The translations under genes were made by a program, and so were the position numbers. Positions 1 to 14,472 of a stretch of DNA of 17,500 nt are shown here, piece by piece; position 1 is the first letter of the stretch, and each line of letters starts with the position of its first letter. The notes beneath the pieces were generated by a model that ran no database searches, was not told the origin of the DNA, and saw only the letters and a list, made by a program, of their open reading frames with translations. The DNA is from Halocaridina rubra. Lineage: Eukaryota; Arthropoda; Malacostraca; Decapoda; Atyidae. The stretch is from the NCBI GenBank assembly GCA_037179515.1, contig JAXCGZ010011666.1, forward strand, positions 2,501 through 20,000, in the 5' to 3' direction.

Positions 1-385
1 TCTTTGTCCATCATTGGGGAAAAAAGTAATGTGATTATTAGGCCTAATATTTCATTCCAGTAATGTAAATTTTTGTTTTTTCCCTAGGTTATACACCAAT
101 CACATTAATGTCATTAGTATCATGAGCTTCATATGTGCATTTATAAATTTATAAGTAAAAATAAATAAATAAATGAATAAATAATCAATTGCAAGCATAA
201 TTAGATGAATGAATAGACGGTATAATAATAAATCAATGAATAAGTAAACATATGGCCAAATAGGCAAAGACATGAATAACTAATGAAGAAATGGCTGAGT
301 AAGTAAACAAAAGGACTATGCAGTTTGAATAAACAAACAAATAAGAATTCTTTTCATACCGTTTCTCTGATTCCAATGGGAATAC
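1..385. other. AT-rich intergenic sequence with AATA/AATG-like degenerate repeats
   Basis: I see no gene here. About 155-335 is a degenerate tetranucleotide-like stretch built from aata, aatg and aaac words, consistent with an old simple repeat. The open frames crossing it belong to the microsatellite on its right. Confidence 0.6.
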
Positions 386-524
<139 letters not shown>

Positions 525-805
525 TGCATGGCACAAGCATATCCCAGATCAGCTCAAATGGTCATTATTACATTATTTTTCATATATAACATATTTAGAA
601 TTTCACTAGACACAAAGATGTCGATATTTTTATATCTTTAGTCATGGATATACGCTTAATATTGGGAATAAATTGTCAGGATCACAAAAATAATTTAAAA
701 TTTCAAAATAACACAGCCAGAAGTTCTGAAATCCTGTAACTTAACACATTCTTTAATATAATGTATTTGGGTATTGCGCCCTTCTTGGCCACATAAAACA
801 CATTT
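525..805. other. AT-rich sequence, nothing recognised
   Basis: About 280 bases of AT-rich single-copy-looking sequence between two AG microsatellites. I see no coding frame, RNA or repeat in it. Confidence 0.5.

Positions 806-889
<84 letters not shown>
806..889. repeat. (AG)n microsatellite
   Basis: A second AG tract with a single GG interruption near 833. It is close to, and on the same strand as, the AG tract at 386-524. Confidence 0.98.
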
Positions 890-892
<3 letters not shown>

Positions 893-921
893 ATTGACCC
901 TTTTCATTTATGTATGCATGT

Positions 922-6335
<5,414 letters not shown>

Positions 6336-6355
6336 TAAATATATATAGACAAGTA

Positions 6356-6450
6356 TGCAGTGGCTGCACTCTCGTTATAAAGGGTCTGGCCGAGTCAGAG
6401 GATACTCATTCATTAGATGCTGATATACCTTGATCACTCCTATCCCCCCC
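6356..6450. repeat. dispersed repeat, copy 1 (partner at 12098-12180)
   Basis: The order of words tggctgca, ttataaaggg, tggccgagtca, actcattc and gatcactcct matches tggccaca, gtatagagg, tggctgaatca, tctcattcg and gatcactctt at 12098-12180, with short indels. I do not recognise the family. It may be a fragment of a SINE or of another element. Confidence 0.6.
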
Positions 6451-6479
6451 ACAACCCAGAGTGAATGAAAAAGGATCTT

Positions 6480-7145
6480 ATGCTGTGATTTCCGACAGCC
6501 CCAGCTGGTTAACCCTCTTACCACTGACAGTATGTTGAAAGCTTTCAAGTGCAGAAACATATGTTTTTTTTTTCTTAGTAGTTTCTTCAAAACTTTGCAA
6601 GGAAACATGCGTATGATTTAAAGCTATGGTCCTCCTTCCCTTTTTAAGATACTTACCATATTTGCTTGTTTCCAGCATCTTTGGATTTCTCCAGATTCCA
6701 GCGAGTTATTAAATATGATGCATAGCGCCACCGAGATTGGTGTGGCATATTTCTTAAGTATGTAAGGGGATATGTCATCAGGCCTCATACCTTTAAGGGC
6801 ATTAACTCCATCAACACATTGCTTATCTCTGTAGCTGAAAAGGATATTTTCTCTAATACCAGCCCATGATATTTTATAGCTGCAATCTAAAGGGGTGGGA
6901 TAAGTTCTACTCTAAATACTGTCTGAGAGTCTTTATTCAGTTCTTCACAGATCTCTACATCTATTTCAGCGATGCTTCAATTTGTTTTCTTTAACTTTAA
7001 AACCTGTTCTTTGACTTTCAATTTTCTTCAGATAAGTCTGTGGAAAATTCTGGGACATTCATTAGCCTTCCTAGTAATATCCCTTTCATCATTCCTCTCT
7101 GCCTCTCTTTTTTTACTTAGGTAACCATTTCTTGCTCATTTGTGA
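6480..7145 (-). pseudogene. CR1/jockey-type LINE reverse transcriptase, N-terminal part, degenerate
   Basis: Read on the minus strand, this shows the entry to a non-LTR reverse transcriptase: a SLMELMPLKGMRPDDI-like motif (the family's K-x-PGPDGI region), then ISPYILKKYATPIS, SGEIQRCWKQANMV and a broken FKKG-SR-LNYRPVSL-like stretch. The order matches the RT0-RT2 region of CR1/jockey elements. The frame is broken by stops and shifts, and the catalytic YADD region is absent; the sequence loses resemblance near 6480. It is the 3' continuation of the endonuclease remnant at 7250-7880 and lies in the same direction as the other elements of the window. It cannot encode an active enzyme. Confidence 0.75.
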
Positions 7146-7249
7146 GTCTACCAGGCATTTAAAATTTTTCTCCTCCTAAACCTATTATAGCATTTGTCTC
7201 TCCACTCCTTAGCTCTCTTACACTCATTATTGAATAATTTCTCTCTGGC

Positions 7250-7880
7250 ATGAAGAACTCATATTTTGGTGGAAAAATCTCTATTAATTTTGTTGTAATT
7301 ACCTTTTGGATTTTTCCTCTTCGTGTTATTCTCTGTGCCCTTACTTTTAGGCAGAAAATCATTGATGATATACTCCATCAACATCACACAGTGGTCACTT
7401 TTCCAACTGATCGCTTATGCTCAATTTTTTTCAATATCCAACTTATTATCTGTGAATTATAGATCTAGCAATGATGGCTCATCCTCACTTCTGGCCCTCT
7501 TTGGTACCAGTATATGCTGGTGTAGGTAATTTCCTTGTTCATAATCTTGGAATCTTGCCCCAAATGAATCCTCCCCACAGTGTGGGTCAAAATTAATCCA
7601 CTCTATCTCTCTATGATTAAAATCTCCCTCAATCAAAATCCAACACTCTCTTTCGTGTGATGTTAACAACTGAGTTCATGACTTCAATAGTACCTGTATG
7701 ACTTTCCTCATAAAATTTTAGTCTATGTTGGTTCCTTGGTGGGGTATATACTACAATTATTATAATACTCTCTGATCCAGTATTTATGCGAGCAACAAAA
7801 AATTCCTTGAATTCACTTTCTATAGCAAAGTTCTTTCCTTCTACCTGAAACCTCTCTTATGAGCTGTTCTATTCCTCCAC
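7250..7880 (-). pseudogene. LINE endonuclease (EEP, apurinic-like) domain remnant
   Basis: On the minus strand three pieces of an endonuclease/exonuclease/phosphatase domain follow in order. First comes FFVARINTG then VVYTPPRNQHR (about 7810-7710). Next is WILIEGDFNHREIEW, holding the GDFN catalytic motif, ending in EPSLLDL (7669-7457). Last is SWKSDHCVMLMEYII (about 7405-7360), holding the SDH motif. In CR1/jockey LINEs this domain nicks target DNA for target-primed reverse transcription. The pieces are in different frames with stops between them, so this is a dead copy. It continues into the RT remnant at 6480-7145. Confidence 0.8.
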
Positions 7881-7889
7881 AAGTCCTCT

Positions 7890-8092
7890 CAGATCTTTCA
7901 ACTGGCCATGGTCCACTTTTAGGCCATGGGAAGTTGTCAGGGGAGCCATGGACATCTTCCAAGCTTAATTTCATAATTGAAAATGTGTTATTTGTGTTTC
8001 ACTAACAATGCACATGATTTGTTTACAGTAAAAGCCAGAGTATTTATGATTGCCAAAAGTGGGCCATGGACATAAAAGGTTGAAAACCACTG
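7890..8092. mobile_element. hAT-type MITE, non-autonomous
   Basis: The right end, ggttgaaaaccactg at 8078-8092, is the inverted form of the widespread hAT terminal motif CAGTGGTTYTCAACC. The left end, cagatctttcaact from 7890, is a degraded version of the same terminus. Inside, ggccatgg words lie near both ends (ggccatggtccac at 7904, gtgggccatggac at 8060), as in other hAT MITEs. No transposase is present. I could not find a matching 8 bp target duplication (agtcctct on the left, gtgtagga on the right), so the exact left edge is uncertain. Confidence 0.65.
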
Positions 8093-8807
8093 GTGTAGGA
8101 AGAAAACCGTAACTGACGCAAAACTTAACATGAAGCTGTCCTTGCCAGTCAGTCCTATTCAAGTCCAAAGTCTCCGATTGTAGTTTTGCAGTGGATGGCT
8201 GATGTCATAACCAACCTCTCTTGAACATCTTTTGCTTGAAAGAGGTTATCAACTTTGTTTTACCTTAACACCTTATTTTCTTTCTCCTAATATTCGGTTC
8301 CATAGTCCTACAAACCATTACATTCAATACAGTTGGTTGGCGCCAGCCGACCTTTGCGACACTACAACTGAAATTGCATTACACTTAAATAGGACTGTCC
8401 TGGACAGCTCGATGTTAATTAGTCTTCTTTCAGTTACATACCCTTCTCTATGCCTACATCTACACAGAATATTCATGCAAATTCGTTACACATCTCTTCT
8501 TATCCCTTCACATCTAACATGTCTCAACACTTCCCATCTCTGTTTATCTTTTTTTTATGTTTCTTTGTGCCCATGTCCAATGAGGGCAATTTCCTTCACT
8601 TGTCCTGATGTCACACTCATAAAAAAAAAAGACTCCCAGGGGGCAAGGCAGAGTCTCAAGCAAATAGCTTAACAGTTGTAGCTCATTGACTTAAGTATCT
8701 CCTACATATTCTATCTCAATAAATAATTCATTTACACATATACATCAACAAGTAAAGCTACAGAATAGAAAGACTTATTCTCATGATGGAGAAAAGAGTA
8801 CATGCAT
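8093..8807. other. non-coding region containing a dispersed repeat
   Basis: No gene is recognised. An open frame of 146 codons at 8232-8672 lacks any known motif and spans repetitive sequence. About 8440-8592 is a copy of a dispersed repeat seen again at 17348-17499. The part nearest the LTR (8650-8807) is AT-rich. Confidence 0.5.
8440..8592. repeat. dispersed repeat, copy 1 (partner at 17348-17499)
   Basis: Shared ordered words include tatgcctacatc, tattc, attcgtaacac versus attcgttacac, acatctctc/acatctcttc, cccatct, tgcccatgtccaatgagggca versus tgcccaggcccgatgagggca. Both copies lie in the same orientation. The family is not recognised. Confidence 0.65.
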
Positions 8808-8970
8808 TGTAATAAGCCATAGTAGTATTTATGACTTTATTCTACATAAATACAGCTACAAGCATCTGCAAATAAAATAAACAATGATAAGAGAATTATA
8901 AATTATAATTACAATTAGAAGGTATATAATGATAGAAAATAAAAGACTACATTAAGAGAATATTATAACA
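8808..8970 (-). repeat. 3' LTR of the Gypsy-type element
   Basis: Minus-strand sequence begins tgttataatattc and ends cttattaca. It contains a TATA-like tatata word and a conserved AATAAA polyadenylation signal (plus-strand tttatt at 8836-8841). It pairs with the copy at 11907-12069 at identical length. Confidence 0.93.
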
Positions 8971-8979
8971 TTCACTCCT
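8971..8979 (-). promoter_or_regulatory. polypurine tract candidate
   Basis: Minus-strand aggagtgaa sits immediately upstream of the 3' LTR start, where a retrotransposon primes plus-strand DNA synthesis. It is short but correctly placed. Confidence 0.6.
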
Positions 8980-9089
8980 ACTGACAAGAAAATCACTATA
9001 TCAAAGCATAAAACATATATGATGGCTTATAGCAATAAGCATATTATAATACTAGAGAGTATACTATGAAAACACTCAAATACTGTAAT

Positions 9090-9755
9090 TTACAAATCTA
9101 AGCAATTTGGAGGTCGACGTTGGCGCTCAGATCTACGTAAACGTACCAGCATCTTGTTTTCAAATGAAAGTGAAAGACGCTGAGTTCCTTGAGTCACTGG
9201 GATGCCCAGAGAATCAGGTCGACTGGCATCATTTAGTTGATTTGTGTCATTACTGTTGTATACTTGTCTGTTCACAATATCTACACTTTCAGCAGCGGGA
9301 GAATGAAAATTATTTTTCCTGTGAGTAACATCCTGAATATCATTTGCTGGAGCCAGGTGTTGAGAGTTATTAGTCTTCTGAGTAATATTCTGAACATCAT
9401 TTGCTGGAGCCAGGTGTCAAGTTGATACAGTTGTTTCCCTGCCATTAGAGAAACGTATGTGGGCATACCGAGGATTTGCTTCTATTAGTTCTGCCTCTTC
9501 AACAATAGGGTCATACTTGGATTCTCTGACATGGCGTTTTACTAAAACAGGTCCTTGAGAGGAGATCCACGCTTGGAGAGAGTATCCGCTAGTTGACCGG
9601 CATTGAAAACCAAACAGGCACTCACGTGGAGTTGCATTTGTAGCTGTTGAAAGTAGAGTACGGATTGAATGTAGGGCATCCTTGAAAACAAGCTCCCAAT
9701 GAGAAACAGGTAGATGCTTTGATTTTAGTGCAAGAGCAATAGATTTCCAGATCAC
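9090..9755 (-). pseudogene. Gypsy integrase C-terminal part and Pol tail
   Basis: The frame opens with the end of the integrase core (GQCEQYNG, carrying the third acidic residue of the D,D,E triad, lies just upstream at about 9776-9753). It runs through PRECLFGFQ and GPVLVKRHVRESKYDPIVEE, a GPY-like integrase C-terminal domain. A single TGA at 9417-9419 breaks the frame. The same frame then continues to a basic, proline-containing end (RRSERQRRPPNCLDL) at 9090, typical of the Pol terminus in this group. The tail contains a 57 bp duplication. Confidence 0.85.
9304..9417. repeat. 57 bp tandem duplication inside the Pol tail
   Basis: Units are 9304-9360 and 9361-9417, both ending in ttgctggagccaggtgt. 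The length is 19 codons, so the frame is kept, and both copies encode HLAPAND on the minus strand. The units differ at several sites, so the duplication is older than the last changes. Confidence 0.9.
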
Positions 9756-9768
9756 TCCATTGTACTGC

Positions 9769-10190
9769 TCACACTGACCATTGCCCTAGAGTAGTATGGC
9801 TAGTAGGAATCTCTCGGCAGTTGAGAAAATGGTGGACGTCTGCAGACATGAACGAAACTCTTTTATCAGAATGGATATCTGCAGGCATACAAAATATTGC
9901 AAACAATTGACTAAGACATCCGATGACAGTCCGTGAGCTCATATCAGGGCATGCAAATGCAAATGGGAATCGAGAAAATTCGTCAATAACAGTCAGCAGA
10001 TACTGATTCTTTGATGAGGATGGCATTGGTCCTTTAAAATCAATACTAAGTCTTTCAAATGGAACCGTTGCTTTGATGAAATGAGATGATTCAGGTTGAT
10101 AGAACTGTGGCTTACACTTAGCACAAACTGGACATGAGGAAGTTATCCTTTTTACTTCTTCCACAGAAAAGAAAGGTGGCAGAGTGAATT
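9769..10190 (-). pseudogene. Gypsy integrase, zinc-binding and catalytic core
   Basis: The zinc-binding HHCC region is split. HNSLCH lies at the end of the upstream frame (about 10205-10185) and CPVCAKC is in this frame, with the segment between them shortened. The core shows ERLSIDFKGPMP (first Asp), the TVIDEFSRFPFAFACPD strand and IHSDKRVSFMS (second Asp; usually DRG). A small indel near 9785-9790 removes part of the TPYNPQGNGQ-type motif and shifts the frame before the catalytic Glu. Integrase joins element DNA to the host chromosome; this copy is broken. Confidence 0.88.
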
Positions 10191-10612
10191 ATGTAAGTTC
10201 TGTAAAGTTTCTATACCCACAGTAGAGCAATACAGACTTGATAAAGCATCAGCAGGGTTCTGGGTAAATTGGTACGGCTGAATACAAGCTTCAAAAGCTG
10301 TGTATGGTTTGTCCTCGTTACGTATTGGAATTTGATGATAGGCAGACTTTAGGTCGATTGTGCTGAAGAATCGATACTGAACCACTTTATTCACTAGTTC
10401 ATCAGTTTTTGGAAGAGGATAAGCATCCGACAACAAAAATCGGTTGATAGTCCACGAATAGTCAACAACCATTCTTTTCTTTTGTAATTATAATTTTTGA
10501 GCTCTCCAACGCTAATTGCTGGGTTCCATGACTCCTTCTGAGAGAAACCTCTCAATTTCTGACGAGATGAATCTTTTATCAGGTTCACTGTATTTTCTTG
10601 ACTTAACAGCAA
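10152..10612 (-). pseudogene. Gypsy reverse transcriptase, truncated by an in-frame deletion
   Basis: The N-terminal RT is recognisable across a frameshift at about 10465: ENTVNLIKDSS-type start, then VVDYSWTINRF, DAYPLPK, FFSTIDLKSAYHQIPI (first catalytic Asp) and KPYTAFEA. Near 10265 the text jumps from YQFT, early in RT, directly to QNPADALS, which in this family lies after RNase H. The YVDD catalytic box, the connection and RNase H are all missing. The reading frame survives the junction, so RT and integrase zinc-finger sequence are fused. The copy cannot reverse transcribe. Confidence 0.88.
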
Positions 10613-10686
10613 TAGGCCTATAATTATCAGTCAGATTTGCAAAAGAGCCAAAGGAGGTATGGTAAAAGTTGCTAGCCCTCACACAT

Positions 10687-11274
10687 TCAATTGAGGTCTG
10701 TCTCCTTCAATTTCAAGCTAACACTTGTATGTTGATTCATAAAGCTCTGACCCAATATAGCATCCTTGCATAGATCAGGAAGCACAGACAACCTAACTCT
10801 GTGATAGTTATGGCCTGCCAATACAACATGCATCAAGCAGTAACCATGTATCTTAGTGCTCAAGGATGTAGAAGCCATGGAGACAATGCTAGATGCAGGG
10901 TGCACATGAAGATTTAACCTTGTAACAAGTGATTCACTCACAAAATTCTCAGAGCTTCCTATGTCCATCAGAGCCTCAACTATCCTTCCATTCAATTTAA
11001 TCTTAAGAGTAGCTTTAGAAAGAACACCTGAGTAATCCACAGTAACAGTAGCCAGTGTTGATGATACAGTAGCAGAAGATACTCCAGCCTTAGAAGACTT
11101 GCACACTTTTCCATAATGTCTTGTTTTGCCACACTGATTACAAGTTGCTTCACGAGCTGGACAGTTGATGCGATGTCTTCTACTCCCACAGAAAAAAACA
11201 CCTTTGCTCTTTACTGACAACAGCTGAAGCATGGCTAACATTTCTGGAAAATTCATAATGACTATCAGACTCAT
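10687..11274 (-). pseudogene. Gypsy zinc knuckles and aspartic protease
   Basis: In this 195-codon frame, residues ~28-55 hold two zinc knuckles. The second, CNQCGKTRHYGKVC, fits CX2CX4HX4C. The first lacks its leading Cys in this frame because of a one-base slip in a T run at 11192-11198 (plus strand A7). Residues ~85-185 are a retropepsin: ALMDIGSSENFV at the active-site position, then ILGQSFMNQH near the end. The usual catalytic DTG is DIG here, which should lower or remove activity. Confidence 0.87.
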
Positions 11275-11374
11275 TCATAGCTAGAGGAGCAGCTGCAGCA
11301 GCAGCCACACCAAAAGCCTTCTGTGGAGTGGAGTAAGATTCAGAGCTCTTCTGTGCTTCATCAAGAGCTCTAGT

Positions 11375-11855
11375 TTAGTCAGAGGCAGTAGTTAAGTCAA
11401 GTGTTCTATTGTAAAGGAGTCTCTGACGAATGACAATAGATAATAATCCACTTATGAAAACACCCCGGATTGCTTCCTCCTTACATTGTTCATTACTGAC
11501 AGCTTTGTAGTTACAATCACCACTTAGATTCTTCAGGGCCTGTAAGTATTTATCTAATGTTTCCCCTTGTTGCTGTCGATGGGTGAATAATAAATGTCGA
11601 GCATAAATTTCATTCCTAGGCTTTACATAAAAATCCTGTAAAGTTGCAATAGCAGCTTCATATGTGTCACAACCAGAAATATATTCAAACACAGATGGAG
11701 CAACATAATTCGTAAGCAAATCTATCTTGTTAGGAGAGTCCTTCAAGAACTGTAAGAAAATTTGAGACAGTCTTTAGCCAATGCATCCATTCCTTCGCAT
11801 CAGTATTCAAATTTGGATTGGCATCAAATCTTTCCGGTCGCAGGAATATATCCAT
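11375..11855 (-). pseudogene. Gypsy Gag, N-terminal part
   Basis: The likely start is ATG at 11855-11853, giving MDIFLRPERFDANPN, a Gag opening common to crustacean and other invertebrate Gypsy-like elements. The frame shifts near 11745 after VSNFLTVLE and continues as KDSPNKIDLLTNYV through TLQDFYVKPRNEIYARHLL and GETLDKYLQALKNL to a TAG at 11375. Gag-like text continues beyond that stop (an Ala-rich run, then the zinc-knuckle region), so the TAG is a mutation. Gag would form the particle and bind element RNA. Confidence 0.85.
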
Positions 11856-11906
11856 AATTCTCCAGTAGAATAAAAACCAGCATTCAAATATTTAAGTAGA
11901 ATAAAT

Positions 11907-12069
11907 TGTAATAAGTCATAGTAGTATTTAAAGCTTTATTCATCATAAATACAACTACAAGAATCTGCAAATAAAATAAACAATGGCAAGAGAATTAGAA
12001 ATCATAATTACAATTAGAAGGTATATAATGATAAAAAATGAAACACTACATTAAGAGAATATTATAACA
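11907..12069 (-). repeat. 5' LTR of the Gypsy-type element
   Basis: Same length and ends as the 8808-8970 copy, with the AATAAA signal conserved (plus-strand tttatt at 11935-11940). I could not match a host tRNA to the sequence just inside it (minus-strand atttattctacttaaat), so the primer-binding site is unassigned. Confidence 0.93.
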
Positions 12070-12097
12070 TGAATATATAATGGCCACAATCCCCCTT

Positions 12098-12180
12098 GTA
12101 TAGAGGTTGGCTGAATCAAAGCATTCTCATTCGCCAGAACCAAAGACCTCGATCACTCTTCTTAGCTCCTTGGGGATAAA
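12098..12180. repeat. dispersed repeat, copy 2 (partner at 6356-6450)
   Basis: Matches the 6356-6450 copy in order and orientation (tggcc, gtatagagg, ggctgaatca, attctcattc, gatcactctt). It lies about 28 bases outside the Gypsy 5' LTR. Confidence 0.6.
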
Positions 12181-12603
12181 GACAAACAAACAAACAAACA
12201 AACATCTATTTCCATTTGACAATGGCTATTCTTTTTCAAAACTAAGAGTATACTTACAAATAGACATGTAAGTGAACTAATGAGTACGAGGGTAATATAT
12301 ACAGTGAAAAGAAATACAGCATTCCTAGAAAATGAAGATTACTTTTGAGATAAAAGATACGAATGAAAATTATAATAACAATAATCATACTGTAATACAA
12401 ATGTTAACAATAATTTTAATAATAGAGTAGTAATAATAACACTCGATACAGGACTGTTATTATCGGCATCATCACCATATTTATATTCATTACTATGAGA
12501 ATAATTAGTTCTTGACTTTGAAATCAATGAAGCTGATATCTATTTACATATAGAATGGTTAGTGTTAAGGGAAATGGCTTTAAATAATTATATTTGATTA
12601 ACG
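12181..12603. other. AT-rich region with (CAAA)n and TAA-rich stretches
   Basis: A short (CAAA)n tract occupies 12182-12204, and TAATAA-rich sequence occupies about 12360-12440. No coding frame is supported. It may include the 3' untranslated region and tail of the minus-strand LINE that ends near 12616. Confidence 0.5.
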
Positions 12604-12615
12604 TGTGAGCAGTAA

Positions 12616-13325
12616 CTATCTGTCCAAAAGAAAACTATATAGTTTGACTTTGAAAGCTGTGAAGGAGGATGAATTTTTAAGATGCTCTGGAATATTGTTC
12701 CAGAGTGTTGGCCCTTTAATGATCATCTCTAAACCTGCATTTATGCTTGTTCTCTGTATAAAGAGCTCACTACTCTGTCTTCTGTTGGTTACCCTTATAT
12801 CCCGGACTGTGTTGAAATTAAATACCCAGTTAGGATAGTGGTGGTTCAAAATTTTGTATACAAAAACGTAAATAGCATAGACGATATTTATTTTCTGCCC
12901 GCAGCTACCCAAGTTTTTTGAGAGCTGATGTGATGTGGTCATATGTTCTTATTCCTCCCAGGGCAACTCGATGTGCAAGATTAATAAGCTTCTGTATTCT
13001 GTTTATCTGAGTATTATTGGTAACTCCCCATACAGTTGTGCAATAATTAATATGACTTAGGGCTAGAGATTCAACAACATTATTCAAGTGGTAGTCTCAA
13101 AATTGTCTTTTATACGTGATAGGTACTTTAAAATTCCTGTAACCTTTTTGCATACTTTATCTATATGGGAATCAAACAACATGTAGTTATCAATGTGAAT
13201 GCTTAGATTTTTGACTGTTTTGCTAGATGTCATGATATTGCCGCAAAAATTAATTGTTTCTGGAATTTGTGTTATATGGAACCTTGAACCAATAAACATG
13301 CATTGTGTTTTACTTTCGTTAATTA
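12616..13325 (-). pseudogene. LINE reverse transcriptase C-terminal region
   Basis: Three consecutive frames on the minus strand carry the region after the RT palm. They are ESKTQCMFIGSRFHI and FDSHIDKVCKKVTGILKYL (13299-13084), SHINYCTTVWGV with IQKLINLAHRVALG (13087-12905), and the final PTLWNNIPEHLKNSSSF to FLLDR with a stop at 12616 (12942-12616). The LWNNIPE ending is typical of CR1/L2-group elements. Two frameshifts separate the pieces. Confidence 0.85.
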
Positions 13326-14472
13326 ACAGCCCAATATCTTGAAAATAGATTTTAATTTTTTACAGAGTGTTTTTTGTCTTAATGTTAACTTTGGGAGATT
13401 ATTAATACCACCACTAAGGAGTAGCTGAGTGTCATCTGCATATTGTACAATTAGACAGTCAGAAATGAAACAAGATAGATCATTTACGTAAATGGAGAAG
13501 AGGATAGGACCAAGGACTGATCCCTGTGGAACACCAAATGATGCATTTTTTGGAGTAGAGATATTGCATTGAGACGGATAGACTGTCTGCGATTAGGTAG
13601 ATACTCTCTAAACCAGATCGAGTCAGCATTTAGGTTAGTACATTTATTAATAAGAATTTCGTGATTTGCACTGTCGAAGGATCTTGATAAGTCTAATAAT
13701 ACAAACAGAGAGATTTTTCCTTATCTGTAATATTGCAAATTCTATTAGTAACTTTGAGCAGTGCAGTTTCCGTTGAGAGTTTCGGTCTGAAACTATGTTG
13801 GTTAATAGCTAATAGTCTGTTTATCTCTAGATATAACATTAGTTGCCATGCAACAATTTCTTCTAATATTTTAGAGAAAATGGGTAGCAGGGAAATGGGA
13901 CGATAGTTTGTCACATCTTCTCTGTCCCCCCTTTTATGCAGAGGTATTACATGTGACTTTTTCCAAGAGTCAGGAAACCTTTTAGTAACAATGGAGGTGT
14001 TATAATAGTTAGAATATAAGATACAATCATGGGTAGAGCATCTTTGATGAATTGAAATGGTATACCATCTGGACCATAAGAGCCAGAGTTTCTTAGGCTC
14101 TTTATGGTAAGAGTTAGCTAACACAATCGACAGGACTGATCTTGAAGAAGTCTTTTATTTTTACATTGGAAGAATTGTCATTTAAGTAATTACTCATGTT
14201 CGCTGAGTTGATGTTAGCTTGTGTTTTCTCATATATATTTTTCCCAACGCTAGCAAAATAGTTATTAAAGTTTTCCGCTTTGTCTTCGGCTCCGTAATAT
14301 TTTTATAGCCTTCAGAGGCAGTCTTTCCATTAGGTATCATGCTTTTTATCACTTCCCATGTTGCCACTGTATCATGTCTAGAGTCAGTACATATTTTTAC
14401 TTATAGCAATGGGGATTCTGACACGTTTCTTTTCTACTTTATAACGTTCACGGAGAGTCATATCATATCTAT
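13326..14472 (-). pseudogene. LINE reverse transcriptase, catalytic part
   Basis: In order on the minus strand: AENFNNYFASVGKNIYE (linker), GPDGIPFQFIKDA, FPDSWKKSHVIPLHKRGD, VTNYRPISLLPIFSKILEEI, QHSFRPKLSTETALL, LLDLSRSFDSANHEIL (first catalytic Asp), [19 protein letters not shown] and [11 protein letters not shown] (catalytic YADD, about 13450-13425). All core motifs of a non-LTR RT are present, but they are spread over several frames by frameshifts near 14100, 13710 and 13540 and by scattered stops. This is a decayed but nearly full domain, better preserved than the LINE at 6480-7880. Confidence 0.9.

Larger units (their letters stand above)
8808..12069 (-). mobile_element. Ty3/Gypsy-type LTR retrotransposon, internally deleted, minus strand
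   Basis: Two 163 bp direct repeats bound the element, and both have TG...CA ends. Between them, on the minus strand and in order, lie gag, zinc knuckle, aspartic protease, reverse transcriptase, integrase and a C-terminal tail. RT before integrase is the Ty3/Gypsy order. At 3.26 kb it is shorter than the usual ~5 kb because most of RT and all of RNase H are missing. The flanking 5 bases are tgcat (8803-8807) and tgaat (12070-12074), a possible target duplication with one mismatch. By eye the LTRs differ at about 15 of 163 positions, so the insertion is not recent. No frame is intact across any domain. Confidence 0.93.

Noticed and set aside
8232..8672. A 146-codon plus-strand open frame
   Set aside because: It shows no known motif, has a composition like the surrounding sequence and overlaps a dispersed repeat.
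11185..11205. T7 run in the zinc knuckle as a programmed frameshift site
   Set aside because: The shift falls inside a zinc knuckle and needs a +1 change. A one-base slip in a homopolymer of a dead element explains it better.
12605..12838. Plus-strand 77-codon frame
   Set aside because: It is antisense to the LINE C-terminal coding region, which has clear family motifs.
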